This document shows, piece by piece, positions 42,090-50,932 of a DNA stretch of 64,000 nucleotides. The stretch is taken from NCBI GenBank assembly GCA_902789225.1, contig CADANC010000002.1, forward strand, positions 124,001-188,000, written 5' to 3'. The translations under genes were made by a program, and so were the position numbers. Origin of the DNA: an uncultured Erysipelotrichaceae bacterium (GTDB taxonomy: Bacteria; Bacillota_I; Bacilli_A; RF39; UBA660). Every line of letters begins with the position of its first letter. Position 1 is the first letter of the stretch. The notes beneath the pieces are model-generated. The model did no database searches, was not told where the DNA came from, and saw nothing but the letters and a program-made list of their open reading frames with translations.

Positions 42090-42299
42090 AGTATATGGTA
42101 AATATGCTATTGCACGAGCTCTTTTGATTTCTCTTGCTACTACTCTTTGATGACGAGCGCATGTACCAGTTACTCTTCTAGGAACAATTTTTCCTCTTTC
42201 ATTAATATATTTTTTAAGAGTTTCTGGATCTTTATAATCAACTGTTTTACCAGCACATAATTGACATACTTTTTTTCTTCTTCTATTAAATTCTGCCAT
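42084..42299 (-). CDS. rpsR: Ribosomal protein bS18
   Basis: A 71-residue S18 with [64 protein letters not shown], a very conserved sequence. It retains Cys residues (CQLC and TGTC) of the possibly zinc-binding form. AAGGAGGAT precedes the start. Last gene of the rpsF-ssb-rpsR set. Confidence 0.97.
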   Translation of the reverse strand: MAEFNRRRKKVCQLCAGKTVDYKDPETLKKYINERGKIVPRRVTGTCARHQRVVAREIKRARAIAYLPYTK

Positions 42300-42318
42300 G
42301 ACTATCCTCCTTTTTTAG

Positions 42319-42801
42319 TTAGAATGGTAATTCATCATCGCTAATTTCAATATTTTGTCCAAAGTCAGCAAATGGATTTGAATCTACATCTGTGCTTTGT
42401 GGAGCCTCATCCTTAAAATCATAAGGGGTTGGTTCTGATGATGAACTTGTTTCTCCTGATGGCATAGATGAACCATTATTAGAATTTTTACTACCCATGA
42501 ATTCTACTGAATTTGCTATAACTTCTGTTACATATCTTTTTTGTCCATTATTATCATCGTAATTTCTTACTTGAATTCTTCCTTCTACAGCAACTTGTGA
42601 ACCTTTAGCTAAATAGTTCTTAACATTTTCAGCTTGTTTATTCCAAACAACGATTGGTATAAAATCAGTTCCTCTTTCTTGTGTATTTGAATTAAATGGT
42701 CTATCGACAGCTATTGTGAAATTACAAACAGCTGCATTTCCAGAAGTGTATCTTAATTCTGGGTCTCTTGTTAATCTTCCTATTAAAACTACTTTATTCA
42801 T
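42319..42801 (-). CDS. ssb: Single-stranded DNA-binding protein
   Basis: A 160-residue SSB. The OB fold spans about 1-104 (MNKVVLIGRLTRDPELRYTSGNAAVCNFTIAVDRPF). A Ser/Pro/Asn-rich linker leads to the acidic tip ISDDELPF, the docking peptide for repair and replication proteins (consensus DDDLPF). AAGAGGTATAG precedes the start. Standard place between rpsF and rpsR. Confidence 0.96.
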   Translation of the reverse strand: MNKVVLIGRLTRDPELRYTSGNAAVCNFTIAVDRPFNSNTQERGTDFIPIVVWNKQAENVKNYLAKGSQVAVEGRIQVRNYDDNNGQKRYVTEVIANSVEFMGSKNSNNGSSMPSGETSSSSEPTPYDFKDEAPQSTDVDSNPFADFGQNIEISDDELPF

Positions 42802-42818
42802 ACTATACCTCTTTTTTA

Positions 42819-43106
42819 TTAATCTTCTACTCTAATAATTAAATGACGAAGTAAATTCTCATTTAATCTTGCAACACGATCAAATTCTTCAATTGTTTCT
42901 TTATTAGCTTCTATTTCATAATAGAAATAATATCCAGTATTAAACTTTTTAATTTCATAAGCTAATTCTTTTTGACCTATTGCTTTTTCTGTAGTGATGT
43001 TAGCTTTATCATTTACTAATACTTCCTTTAATGCATCTGCAGTCTTAGTAACTTCAGCTTCTTCCATATCAGGTCTAACAATAAAAGTTATTTCATATTT
43101 ATTCAT
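42819..43106 (-). CDS. rpsF: Ribosomal protein bS6
   Basis: A 95-residue S6. MNKYEITFIVRPDMEEAEVTKTADALKEVL is the conserved start and FYYEIEANKETIEEFDRVARLNENLLRHLIIRVED the end. ATG 43106 has a perfect AAAGGAGGTG Shine-Dalgarno; the frame reads further upstream but that part is leader. First gene of the rpsF-ssb-rpsR operon, so its leader probably hosts autoregulation. Confidence 0.96.
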   Translation of the reverse strand: MNKYEITFIVRPDMEEAEVTKTADALKEVLVNDKANITTEKAIGQKELAYEIKKFNTGYYFYYEIEANKETIEEFDRVARLNENLLRHLIIRVED

Positions 43107-43204
43107 GACTACACCTCCTTTTGGTCTATTGGCTATATATTTTATAGCAAGGAGTATTTTAAATACTCGCATGTATTATAGCAAAGTTATTTTTGTTTGT
43201 CTAG

Positions 43205-43978
43205 TTATTTGTAGAAGAAACCTACAAAATTTTGTCCCTTCTTTGATAGATTTCCTTTACTAAATTCTGAATGAGAATAATATCTATCGTCTTTAGCAAC
43301 ATCTATATCATTCATCTTAATATTTTTTATACCATAATCTTGTAATTGTTTTTTTATTGCTCCTGTTAAATCTATGTGATATCCATCATTTTCTTTTGTA
43401 ATATAGTCTTTCCATACATCTTCATTTGTAGCCCATGATGGATATTTATCATATACATATGACTCTTTTTTTATGGAACTACCTATATAGATATATAAAT
43501 CATCTAAATTACTATTAATTTCTTTTTCTAATGCTTTTATTGTATCTATTGGTAATAACCTATTTATGTATGGTGCCCCACAATGAGATAGAGCTGTATA
43601 TCCTTTATTTCTATCTTCTACTATTAGTATTGGACAATCTGCTTGAGGATTTCCTATACCAACTCCTTTATATTTAGAAGGTAGAATTAATATATCTGCT
43701 TCTAAATTTTCTATATAATAATCATCTTTATCCATATATTTATCGTTTAACAATATATAATGTCCGTCTGGATAATCTAATTTATTTGTTACACTCTTTT
43801 GATTTGCATGAAATATCTTGTTTCCATCAAAATTATATTTATTACCTAATTTTATTCTATTTTGATGAAATAATTCTTTTCTTTCTTCTTCTGAGGTGTT
43901 TTCTTCATAAAATTTAGATGCAGTAGACATTATTCCTATATCTTTTCCAGATTCAAATATTATAATTTTACTTTCCAT
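43205..43978 (-). CDS. YfiH/PgeF-like (multicopper polyphenol oxidase fold) protein, divergent
   Basis: A 257-residue protein with the YfiH/LACC1 zinc-site pattern: NPQADCPILIVEDRNKGYTALSHCGAPYINRLLP, where ADCP and SHCG take the place of ADC and AxHAGWRG. Known members remove L-Ser from wrongly made wall precursors (PgeF) or cleave purine nucleosides. Cys and His ligands are partly present (ADC, SHCG), but the usual HAGWRG is not, so activity may differ. It overlaps the ychF stop by one base and sits between ychF and rpsF, which is unusual. Moderate confidence. Confidence 0.65.
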   Translation of the reverse strand: MESKIIIFESGKDIGIMSTASKFYEENTSEEERKELFHQNRIKLGNKYNFDGNKIFHANQKSVTNKLDYPDGHYILLNDKYMDKDDYYIENLEADILILPSKYKGVGIGNPQADCPILIVEDRNKGYTALSHCGAPYINRLLPIDTIKALEKEINSNLDDLYIYIGSSIKKESYVYDKYPSWATNEDVWKDYITKENDGYHIDLTGAIKKQLQDYGIKNIKMNDIDVAKDDRYYSHSEFSKGNLSKKGQNFVGFFYK

Positions 43979-45078
43979 TAAACGTTAAATCTAAAATGAC
44001 AGATGTCTCCATCTTGCATTAGATAGTCCTTTCCTTCTAATCTAAGTCTTCCTGCTTCTTTAACTTTTAACTCATCGCCATATTTTATTAAGTCTTCATA
44101 TGACATTACTTCTGCTTTTATGAATCCTTTTTCAAAGTCTGTATGGATTATTCCAGCACATTTTTTAGCATTCATTCCTTCTTTGAAAGTCCATGCTCTT
44201 ACTTCGTCTGGTCCTACTGTGAAGAATGTTCTTAATCCTAGTATTTTATATGTTGCTTGAACTAGTTTTTCTAATCCTGATTCTTCTATTCCTAAGGCTT
44301 CTAACATTTCTTTTTTATCTGCATCATCTAATTCTGATAGATCTTCTTCTACTTTTGCACATAATTTAACTACTTGAGAGTTTTCTTTTTCTGCATATTC
44401 TTTTACTGCTTTTACGTATTCATTATCTTCTTTACCTAGTTCATCTTCTTCAATATTTGCTAGATAAATGATAGGTTTTAGTGTTAGAAAACTAAATGAT
44501 TTAATAGCTGATAACTCTTCATCAGTGAAATCTACTGATCTTAAAGATATTCCTTTTTCTAGATTTTCTTTTGCTTTTTCTAGAGCGTTTAATTCTAATA
44601 AATCATTCTTATCTTTTGTAGTTCTTGCTTTCTTTCCTACTTTTTCTAATCTATTATTAACTATATCTAAGTCTGCTATAGTTAATTCTAAATTTATTGT
44701 TTCTATATCTCTTATTGGATCAATATTTCCTTCTACATGGATTATTTTTCCATTTTCAAAGCATCTTACTGCTTCTACGATAGCATCTGTTTCTCTTATA
44801 TGTGATAAGAATTTATTACCTAATCCTTCTCCTTTAGATGCTCCTTTTACTAATCCAGCTATATCAGTAAATTCATAAGCTGTAGGTATAAACTTCTTTG
44901 GATTGTACATATCTCTTAGTTTATCCATTCTATCATCATGTACAGTTACTACTCCTACATTTGGTTCTATTGTTGCAAAAGGATAGTTTTCTGCTAATAT
45001 TTTTTGATTAGTTATTGCATTAAATAAAGTTGATTTACCTACATTAGGTAATCCTACTATTCCGGCTGTTAAACTCAT
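43978..45078 (-). CDS. ychF: Ribosome-associated ATPase YchF (OLA1)
   Basis: A 366-residue OBG-type NTPase. GLPNVGKSTLFNAITNQ is the P-loop, DIAGLVKGASKGEGLGNKFLSHIRETDAI the switch region; the C-terminal TGS domain ends with EGKDYLMQDGDICHFRFNV. Lacks the NKxD Asp, as YchF proteins bind ATP. Shine-Dalgarno GAGGGATG. Located between parB-region genes and rpsF as in Bacillus (yyaF). Confidence 0.96.
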   Translation of the reverse strand: MSLTAGIVGLPNVGKSTLFNAITNQKILAENYPFATIEPNVGVVTVHDDRMDKLRDMYNPKKFIPTAYEFTDIAGLVKGASKGEGLGNKFLSHIRETDAIVEAVRCFENGKIIHVEGNIDPIRDIETINLELTIADLDIVNNRLEKVGKKARTTKDKNDLLELNALEKAKENLEKGISLRSVDFTDEELSAIKSFSFLTLKPIIYLANIEEDELGKEDNEYVKAVKEYAEKENSQVVKLCAKVEEDLSELDDADKKEMLEALGIEESGLEKLVQATYKILGLRTFFTVGPDEVRAWTFKEGMNAKKCAGIIHTDFEKGFIKAEVMSYEDLIKYGDELKVKEAGRLRLEGKDYLMQDGDICHFRFNV

Positions 45079-45121
45079 TTACATCCCTCATTTCTTGCTT
45101 TATTATATCATAATAAAAGAA

Positions 45122-45146
45122 AAAAGTTCTAATTATTAGAACTTTT
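45122..45146. terminator. Terminator of the parA-parB-mscS-DUF951-abgT operon
   Basis: AAAAGTTCTAA / TTAGAACTTTT with a 3-base loop; T tail on the leftward strand. It overlaps the abgT stop. Confidence 0.8.
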
Positions 45147-46740
45147 ATAATGTTGGAAGTGCTCCTTTTCCTAAAGGTATTCCTAATATATACCATCCTA
45201 CTACTAATAATATCCATGTTAGAGACATTATTAAGAAGTATGGGCTTATTAATTTTAATGAAGATCCTATTGTATATGGTTTCTTCTTATTTAAGTTATA
45301 TATATTTAAGAATCCTATATATATAACAAAACTTGCTAATAATGGTGTAATTCCATTAGTCATTGAAATTCCTGCTCTCATTACAATTTGGGCAAACTCT
45401 GGTGAGATATTTGCTTGCATAAATTTTGGAACTAAAACAGGTGAAATTATCATCCATTTTTGTGAAGGACTAGTTAAGAATAAATTAGATATTCCAACTA
45501 GTATTAATGATACTATAACTAGAGTTACTCCACTTAAATTCATTGATTCTAATAGGTTTGTTATCCATGTTGTAATAATTGGTCCTATATTAGTTTGTTT
45601 ATATACATTAATAAATTGACTTACAAAGAACATTAATAATAGTATACTTCCTATATTTTTAAATTTTTCACTTGCTTCTTCTATTAATTCTTTATCATTT
45701 TTGAATGATCTTGCTCCTATACCATATGCTAGACCTGTAATCATAAAGAATAATGATACCATTACAGTAAAGCTATCTTGGAAATATGCATTTTCTCCAA
45801 ATAACTGATCTACATATGTTGTTGCATCATTATCAAGTAATAATCCTGATGATGGTAATCCTGGAATTAATGAATATATATAAATTAATAATAGAACTAT
45901 TGAAACTATAAGAGCAAATCTTAAACCTCTTTTTTCGTTTCTTTCTCTCTCTATTTTCTTTTGTTCTTCTTCTTCTAGATTAATAACTCTATATTGTTCT
46001 GTTTTAGCAAATTCTTCTTCTTTTTTATAATGTCCAATTTTTGGAGCTATAATCTTTTCTATTATAATTGTTCCTATAATTGAAGTTATTATTGAAGCAA
46101 CAACTATAAATACTAAGTTTGATGATAAAGCTACATGATGTGCATCATCTATTAAGTGTGCTGCTGCTGAAGTATAATCAAGCAAACTTATATCTAGAGA
46201 TCCAACAAATATTGATACTCCATAACCAAATGCTATTCCACAAAATGAAGTTACTATACCTAGTATAGGGTTTCTTCCATTTATGAAATATATTAGAGCA
46301 AACATAGGAATTAGTATTGAATAACCAACTTCATTTATTAATGAAGATGAAATTCCTGCAAATAATACTAGTAATGTTAATACCCAGTTTGGTATCTTTT
46401 TTAGATATCTTTTTGAAAATACTTCTATAAGGCCTGATCCTTCAGCTATAGATAATCCAATCAATGATATTAATAAAGTTCCTAATGGTGAGAAACTTAA
46501 GTAGTTAGTTAATGAATTACTTAGTATATACTTTATTTCTTTAAAATTAAACAATCCTTCTACTGCTATTAAGATTGGATCTAAGGTGTGAGTATTTTCA
46601 TTAATAGTATTATATGTTGCTTGCATTTGAAATGCTGATAATATTTGACTTATTACTATTAATATAATTGTTAAGAATAAATATGTTGTTATTGGATGAA
46701 AATAGAATTTCTTTAATTTTCTTTTCTTTTTCTCATTCAT
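45145..46740 (-). CDS. AbgT-family transporter
   Basis: A 531-residue membrane protein of the AbgT family, which handles p-aminobenzoyl-glutamate or exports antifolate drugs. SPLGTLLISLIGLSIAEGSGLIEVFSKRY, FAGISSSLINEVGYSILIPMFALIYF and GRNPILGIVTSFCGIAFGYGVSIFVGSLD are conserved. About 11-12 hydrophobic segments. The start overlaps the DUF951 stop by 4 bases, so it is the last gene of an operon led by parA. This joins a small-molecule transporter to segregation genes, a link with no known reason. Confidence 0.9.
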   Translation of the reverse strand: MNEKKKRKLKKFYFHPITTYLFLTIILIVISQILSAFQMQATYNTINENTHTLDPILIAVEGLFNFKEIKYILSNSLTNYLSFSPLGTLLISLIGLSIAEGSGLIEVFSKRYLKKIPNWVLTLLVLFAGISSSLINEVGYSILIPMFALIYFINGRNPILGIVTSFCGIAFGYGVSIFVGSLDISLLDYTSAAAHLIDDAHHVALSSNLVFIVVASIITSIIGTIIIEKIIAPKIGHYKKEEEFAKTEQYRVINLEEEEQKKIERERNEKRGLRFALIVSIVLLLIYIYSLIPGLPSSGLLLDNDATTYVDQLFGENAYFQDSFTVMVSLFFMITGLAYGIGARSFKNDKELIEEASEKFKNIGSILLLMFFVSQFINVYKQTNIGPIITTWITNLLESMNLSGVTLVIVSLILVGISNLFLTSPSQKWMIISPVLVPKFMQANISPEFAQIVMRAGISMTNGITPLLASFVIYIGFLNIYNLNKKKPYTIGSSLKLISPYFLIMSLTWILLVVGWYILGIPLGKGALPTL

Positions 46741-46940
46741 TCATTTTCCTCCTTAACTATTCTTTTTAATTTTTTATTAAATTCTATTCTAGGAAGCATT
46801 ATTATTCTTCCACAGTTAACACATTTTATTTTAATATCGGCACCTAATCTAACAATTTCCCATAAATTAGTTCCACATGGATGTTGTTTTTTCATTATTA
46901 CTTTTGTGCCTAATTCATAATTTAAATCTTTATTTTCCAT
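46737..46940 (-). CDS. DUF951 family small protein with zinc-type CxxC
   Basis: 67 residues, matching DUF951 (found beside ychF and parB in many Firmicutes; function unknown). YELGTKVIMKKQHPCGTNLWEIVRLGADIKIKCVNCGRIIMLPR has the Cys pattern HPCG and CVNCG typical of a zinc ribbon. ATG 46940 is chosen because GAGGTGC lies 4 bases upstream; the longer frame would start at 46952. It overlaps the end of mscS and the start of abgT. Confidence 0.88.
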   Translation of the reverse strand: MENKDLNYELGTKVIMKKQHPCGTNLWEIVRLGADIKIKCVNCGRIIMLPRIEFNKKLKRIVKEENE

Positions 46941-47742
46941 GATGCACCTCAATTTGATTATAAGGAATAGATATTCCAGCTTTATCTAAATGATCTTTTA
47001 TTTGTTTTCTTAAATATCTTTCTGTTTCGAAATGTTTCATTGACTTTGCTGGAACAGAAATTCTATATACTACAGAAGATTCTGATAATGATTGAATTCC
47101 CCATAATAATAAATCACCTTCTGAATTTGGTACTTTATCATTAATTTCTTCTATCATATCTTTCAATACCTTTTCAACTTTATCTGTTTTTTCTTCATAT
47201 GGTGTTGATATATCTACTATTGCTAATAAAGGATTATCTGAATAATTGATTACTTTATCCATATAACGATTAGATACAATATATTTAGCTCCTTTGAAAT
47301 TTGTTATTTCTGTTGTTTTTAAACTTATAGAAGTTACTTCTCCCATAAAATTATCTATTTCAATAGTATCTCCTACTTCATATTGTCCTTCTGTTATTAT
47401 AGCAAATCCAGCAATAAGGTCTTTTGCTAAATCTTGGAAAGCTAATCCTATTATAGCTGTTCCTAATCCTAATCCAGCTACTAATGTTGTAACATTAAAT
47501 CCCCATACTGATAGTATTGTTACAATAGTAATAATAATTATTGTATATTTAACTATACTTAAAATTAAATTTTGAATAGTTTTAACTCTTTGAAAATGTA
47601 CATTATTTAGTCTTTTTTGATTTCTACTTAGCGATTTTATAACTATTTTTCTTATTATTTCATAAACTATTATTGCAACTATTATGTATATTAGAGATTT
47701 TATTAATGCTATGAAATTTATACTATTAATAATTTTTACCAT
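46930..47742 (-). CDS. Small-conductance mechanosensitive channel
   Basis: A 270-residue MscS-family channel. Three N-terminal membrane helices are followed by the pore helix and beta domain: LSVWGFNVTTLVAGLGLGTAIIGLAFQDLAKDLIAGFAIITEGQYEVGDTIEIDNFMGEVTSISLKTTEI. The pore helix keeps the Gly/Ala packing (VAGLGLGTAIIGLA). It relieves osmotic pressure. Start overlaps parB by 1 base. It continues the parA-parB unit. Confidence 0.92.
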   Translation of the reverse strand: MVKIINSINFIALIKSLIYIIVAIIVYEIIRKIVIKSLSRNQKRLNNVHFQRVKTIQNLILSIVKYTIIIITIVTILSVWGFNVTTLVAGLGLGTAIIGLAFQDLAKDLIAGFAIITEGQYEVGDTIEIDNFMGEVTSISLKTTEITNFKGAKYIVSNRYMDKVINYSDNPLLAIVDISTPYEEKTDKVEKVLKDMIEEINDKVPNSEGDLLLWGIQSLSESSVVYRISVPAKSMKHFETERYLRKQIKDHLDKAGISIPYNQIEVHHGK

Positions 47743-48641
47743 TAATTATCACTTTCCAAATTCATAATTTCTAATAATCTATTTAAATCATTAGAATTAA
47801 CAAAACTAATTTCTATTTTATTTTTCTTTATTTTTACTTTTGTTCCTAATTTTTCACATAATTCATTTTCTATAAATTGATATTCATTATTCTTTTTTGT
47901 TGTTTTGTTTATTTTGTTCTTTCTTTCATATTTTTCATTTGATGTCATATTTTCTAGCTCATGAACACTAATTTTTTCATCTTTTATTTTCTTTACTAGA
48001 TTTTCTTGTTGTTCTTTGTTTTCTAATTTACTTAGTACTCTAGCATGAGCCATAGATATATTTTTTTCTTGAACATCTTTTTGAATATCATCTGGTAATG
48101 ATAATAAACCTAACATATTTGTTATATGAGATCTACTCTTACCTAATCTTTTAGCTAATTCTTCTTGAGTTATATTTAAATTTTCTTGTAATTTTTTATA
48201 TGCATTAGCTTCTTCTATTGCTGTTAGATTTTCTCTTTGTAGATTTTCTAGTAAAGCTATTTCCATCATTTCTTGATCATTGAAATCTCTTACTATTGCA
48301 GGAATTTCTTTTAATCCTGCCATAATAGAAGCTTTTACTCTACGTTCTCCGGCAATTATTTCATATCCTTTAATACCTTTTTTTACTATAATTGGTTGAA
48401 ATACTCCGTGTTCTTTAATTGAATCAGATAATTCTTGTAATGCTTCTTCATCAAATGTTTTTCTTGGCTGATAAGGATTTGATCTTAATTCATCTAATTT
48501 AATATTTTGAATAGAGTCTTTTGTAGCTTCATTTAGAATTTTTTCTTCTACTTTTCCATAATCTAAAGGTTCATTATTAAATAATTCTTCTAAACCTCTA
48601 CCTAAAGCTCTTCTTTTACTATCATTTTCCATTTCTAGCAA
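47742..48641 (-). CDS. parB: Chromosome segregation protein ParB (Spo0J)
   Basis: A 299-residue ParB. It starts with the ParA-activating motif KRRALGRGLEELF, followed by the CTP-binding box NPYQPRKTFDEEALQELSDSIKEHGVFQPIIVKK and GERRVKASIMAGL, the HTH TQEELAKRLGKSRSHITNMLGLLSLP and a C-terminal dimer domain. It loads at parS, slides as a clamp and recruits SMC. Start may be TTG 48641 (AAGGAAGTGA just upstream) or ATG 48632; they differ by three residues. It overlaps parA by about 11-20 bases. Confidence 0.95.
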   Translation of the reverse strand: MLEMENDSKRRALGRGLEELFNNEPLDYGKVEEKILNEATKDSIQNIKLDELRSNPYQPRKTFDEEALQELSDSIKEHGVFQPIIVKKGIKGYEIIAGERRVKASIMAGLKEIPAIVRDFNDQEMMEIALLENLQRENLTAIEEANAYKKLQENLNITQEELAKRLGKSRSHITNMLGLLSLPDDIQKDVQEKNISMAHARVLSKLENKEQQENLVKKIKDEKISVHELENMTSNEKYERKNKINKTTKKNNEYQFIENELCEKLGTKVKIKKNKIEISFVNSNDLNRLLEIMNLESDN

Positions 48642-49407
48642 TCACTTCCTTTGCTAAATTTAAATATGCTTCAGATCCTCTACTCTTTGGATCGTAAGCA
48701 ATTATTGGCTCTCCATGTGATGGAGCCTCTGTTAATCTTACTAATCTTGGAATTATTGTATTATATACTTTTTCTTTGAAGAATTTTCTGATTTCTTCAA
48801 CTACTTCAAAACCTAGATTTGTTCTGGAATCTAGCATAGTTAATAATACTCCTTCTATATTTAATGTAGGATTTAAATTTTTTTGTGCTAACATTATTGT
48901 TCTTAGTAATTGTGTAATTCCTTCTAAAGCAAAGAATTCACATTGTACAGGTATTATAACTGAATTAGAAGCAGTTAATGCATTAGTTGTTATTACTCCT
49001 AATGAAGGTGGACAATCTATAATTATAAAGTCATAATTATCCTTGATAGGCTCTAGACTTTTTTTCAATTGTTCTCCTTTAGAGAAATTCTCTTCTGTTT
49101 TACTTTTCTCAACTAACTCTATATCTAATCCTGCTAAATTTATTGTTGCTGGAATTACATATAAGTCTTTATATTTAGTTTTAATCATAGCATCATCTAT
49201 TGTGCTTTCTCCTACTAAAACGTCATATATACTTTTTTCTATATCTCCTTTATTGATGCCTACTCCAGTAGTTGTATTTCCTTGAGGATCTAAATCTATT
49301 AATAATACTTTTTTACCTAGAACAGCTAATGATGCAGAAAGATTTATACTTGTAGTAGTCTTTCCTACTCCACCCTTTTGATTTACTAAAGAAATAACCT
49401 TTCCCAT
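48622..49407 (-). CDS. parA: Chromosome segregation ATPase ParA (Soj)
   Basis: A 261-residue deviant Walker-A ATPase: VINQKGGVGKTTTSINLSASLA with the signature Lys. IIDCPPSLGVITTNALTAS is the Walker B region. It cooperates with ParB to separate origins and may also control DnaA. Shine-Dalgarno AAGGGTGAT. The upstream gene is noc, with a terminator at 49484-49503 between. Confidence 0.96.
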   Translation of the reverse strand: MGKVISLVNQKGGVGKTTTSINLSASLAVLGKKVLLIDLDPQGNTTTGVGINKGDIEKSIYDVLVGESTIDDAMIKTKYKDLYVIPATINLAGLDIELVEKSKTEENFSKGEQLKKSLEPIKDNYDFIIIDCPPSLGVITTNALTASNSVIIPVQCEFFALEGITQLLRTIMLAQKNLNPTLNIEGVLLTMLDSRTNLGFEVVEEIRKFFKEKVYNTIIPRLVRLTEAPSHGEPIIAYDPKSRGSEAYLNLAKEVIARNGK

Positions 49408-49483
49408 CTAATCACCCTTTTCTTAATATTACTAGTTTATTGTATCAAATATAACTTCTTTTTGAAATGCTTTTAGAAAAAAA

Positions 49484-49503
49484 AGTAGAAATAATTTTCT
49501 ACT
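49484..49503 (-). terminator. Intrinsic terminator of noc
   Basis: AGTAGAAA / TTTCTACT with loop TAAT. Leftward reading ends TTTTTTTT. Confidence 0.8.
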
Positions 49504-50842
49504 ATTCTTTATCTATCTTAATCATAAATTGTGTTGCTTTTTCGAAGTCCATTTCATCACATGATATACTTATACCTTTTAGTTTTAATCTTTCTACTAA
49601 TTCTCTTATTTCATTCTTAGCTTCAGTAATAGTCATATCATGTTCTTCTTGTTTCATACTAGCAACAACTTCTTGAATTGAAGTATCTGCTTTACTTGTT
49701 GTATTTATTTCATTAGGTAAATTTATATTTGATAAATCATTACTCTTGAAATAATCTTCTATTTTTCTATCAGGAATATCATTTTGATCTGATGTTTTTA
49801 CAATTGCTTCAGCTGGTGTTAAGAATTTAGATTTATTACCAAATTCATTATTTTCAATTGATGGTATTGTTGGTTTTCCACTGTTTATATTTAAGAAACT
49901 ATCTAATGATGAACCGTTAGCATCATTAATTACTGTATTTATATCAGTAGCATTATCTCTAATCTTATTTATATCAACAGGCAATGTAGGTTGTAAGAAA
50001 TTTTGTCCACCAACTACATCTTTAACATCATCATCTTCATCATCTTTAACTTCACCATAATTTAAGAATTTTGGTGTTCCTTCTCCATCACTATCATCTT
50101 CTTCATCAGTATTAAGAATTTTAATTTTTCCATAATTATCTTCAGGTCTTTCAATTTTCATTGTTGGATTTAATGGAGCATTATTTAAATATGTATTAAT
50201 ATTAGATACATCTTCTTTCTCTTTAGAATCAGGATACATTTCTTTTATTCTCCTATCTACTTCTTTTACACTTAATTTTTCAGTAACAATTTGCTTGAAT
50301 AATTCTTTTTGTTTTTTTGGATCTTCTACTTTTAATAGAAGTCTTGCATGATGTTCGGGAATTTGTTTTTTTAATATAGCATCTTGAATAGTATCAGGTA
50401 ATTGTAACAATCTTAGTTTGTTAGCTACAGCTGATTGACTCTTTCCCATCGTTTTAGCAAGTTCTTCTTGTGTCATCTCATCCAATTCAAGAATCTTTTG
50501 AAATGTTCTAGCTTCTTCTATAGGATTTAAATTCTTTCTTTGTAGATTTTCTAATAACGCTACTTTTGAAGCTTCTTTATCATCTAAGTTATTTACTATT
50601 GCTGGTATTGTTGTTTTTCCTGCTAAAGCTGATGCTTTATATCTTCTTTCTCCAGCAATTATTTCATATTTTCCGTTAACACTACGAACTATAATTGGTT
50701 GAATTACACCATGTTCTTTAATAGATAAAGCTAATTCTTTTAATTCTTGTTCGTCAAATACTTCTCTAGGTTGAAATCTGTTAGGAATTATGTCATCTAA
50801 GTTTAGTTGTAATATTTCTTTATTATTACTCTCATTGTTCAT
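49502..50842 (-). CDS. noc: Nucleoid occlusion protein Noc with long acidic insertion
   Basis: A 446-residue ParB paralogue. LDDIIPNRFQPREVF matches Noc (IVPNRFQPR) better than ParB, and the end FEKATQFMIKI aligns with the Noc terminus. The CTP-binding domain (about 10-120), HTH (about 120-205) and C-terminal dimer domain (about 400-446) are in place. Between them lies about 170 extra residues (about 220-395), rich in Asp, Asn and Ser and apparently disordered. The N-terminal amphipathic membrane helix of Bacillus Noc is absent; the protein starts MNNESNNKEILQLN. It lies directly after rsmG, the Bacillus noc position. Normal Noc is about 283 residues. Confidence 0.85.
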   Translation of the reverse strand: MNNESNNKEILQLNLDDIIPNRFQPREVFDEQELKELALSIKEHGVIQPIIVRSVNGKYEIIAGERRYKASALAGKTTIPAIVNNLDDKEASKVALLENLQRKNLNPIEEARTFQKILELDEMTQEELAKTMGKSQSAVANKLRLLQLPDTIQDAILKKQIPEHHARLLLKVEDPKKQKELFKQIVTEKLSVKEVDRRIKEMYPDSKEKEDVSNINTYLNNAPLNPTMKIERPEDNYGKIKILNTDEEDDSDGEGTPKFLNYGEVKDDEDDDVKDVVGGQNFLQPTLPVDINKIRDNATDINTVINDANGSSLDSFLNINSGKPTIPSIENNEFGNKSKFLTPAEAIVKTSDQNDIPDRKIEDYFKSNDLSNINLPNEINTTSKADTSIQEVVASMKQEEHDMTITEAKNEIRELVERLKLKGISISCDEMDFEKATQFMIKIDKE

Positions 50843-50932
50843 AGCTTTCCCTCTATTCTTTTATACTATGTTATCATTATATTATATTTTTTTCATTCTT
50901 TCAACTTTTAATTCAAAATAAAAGAAGTTTAA

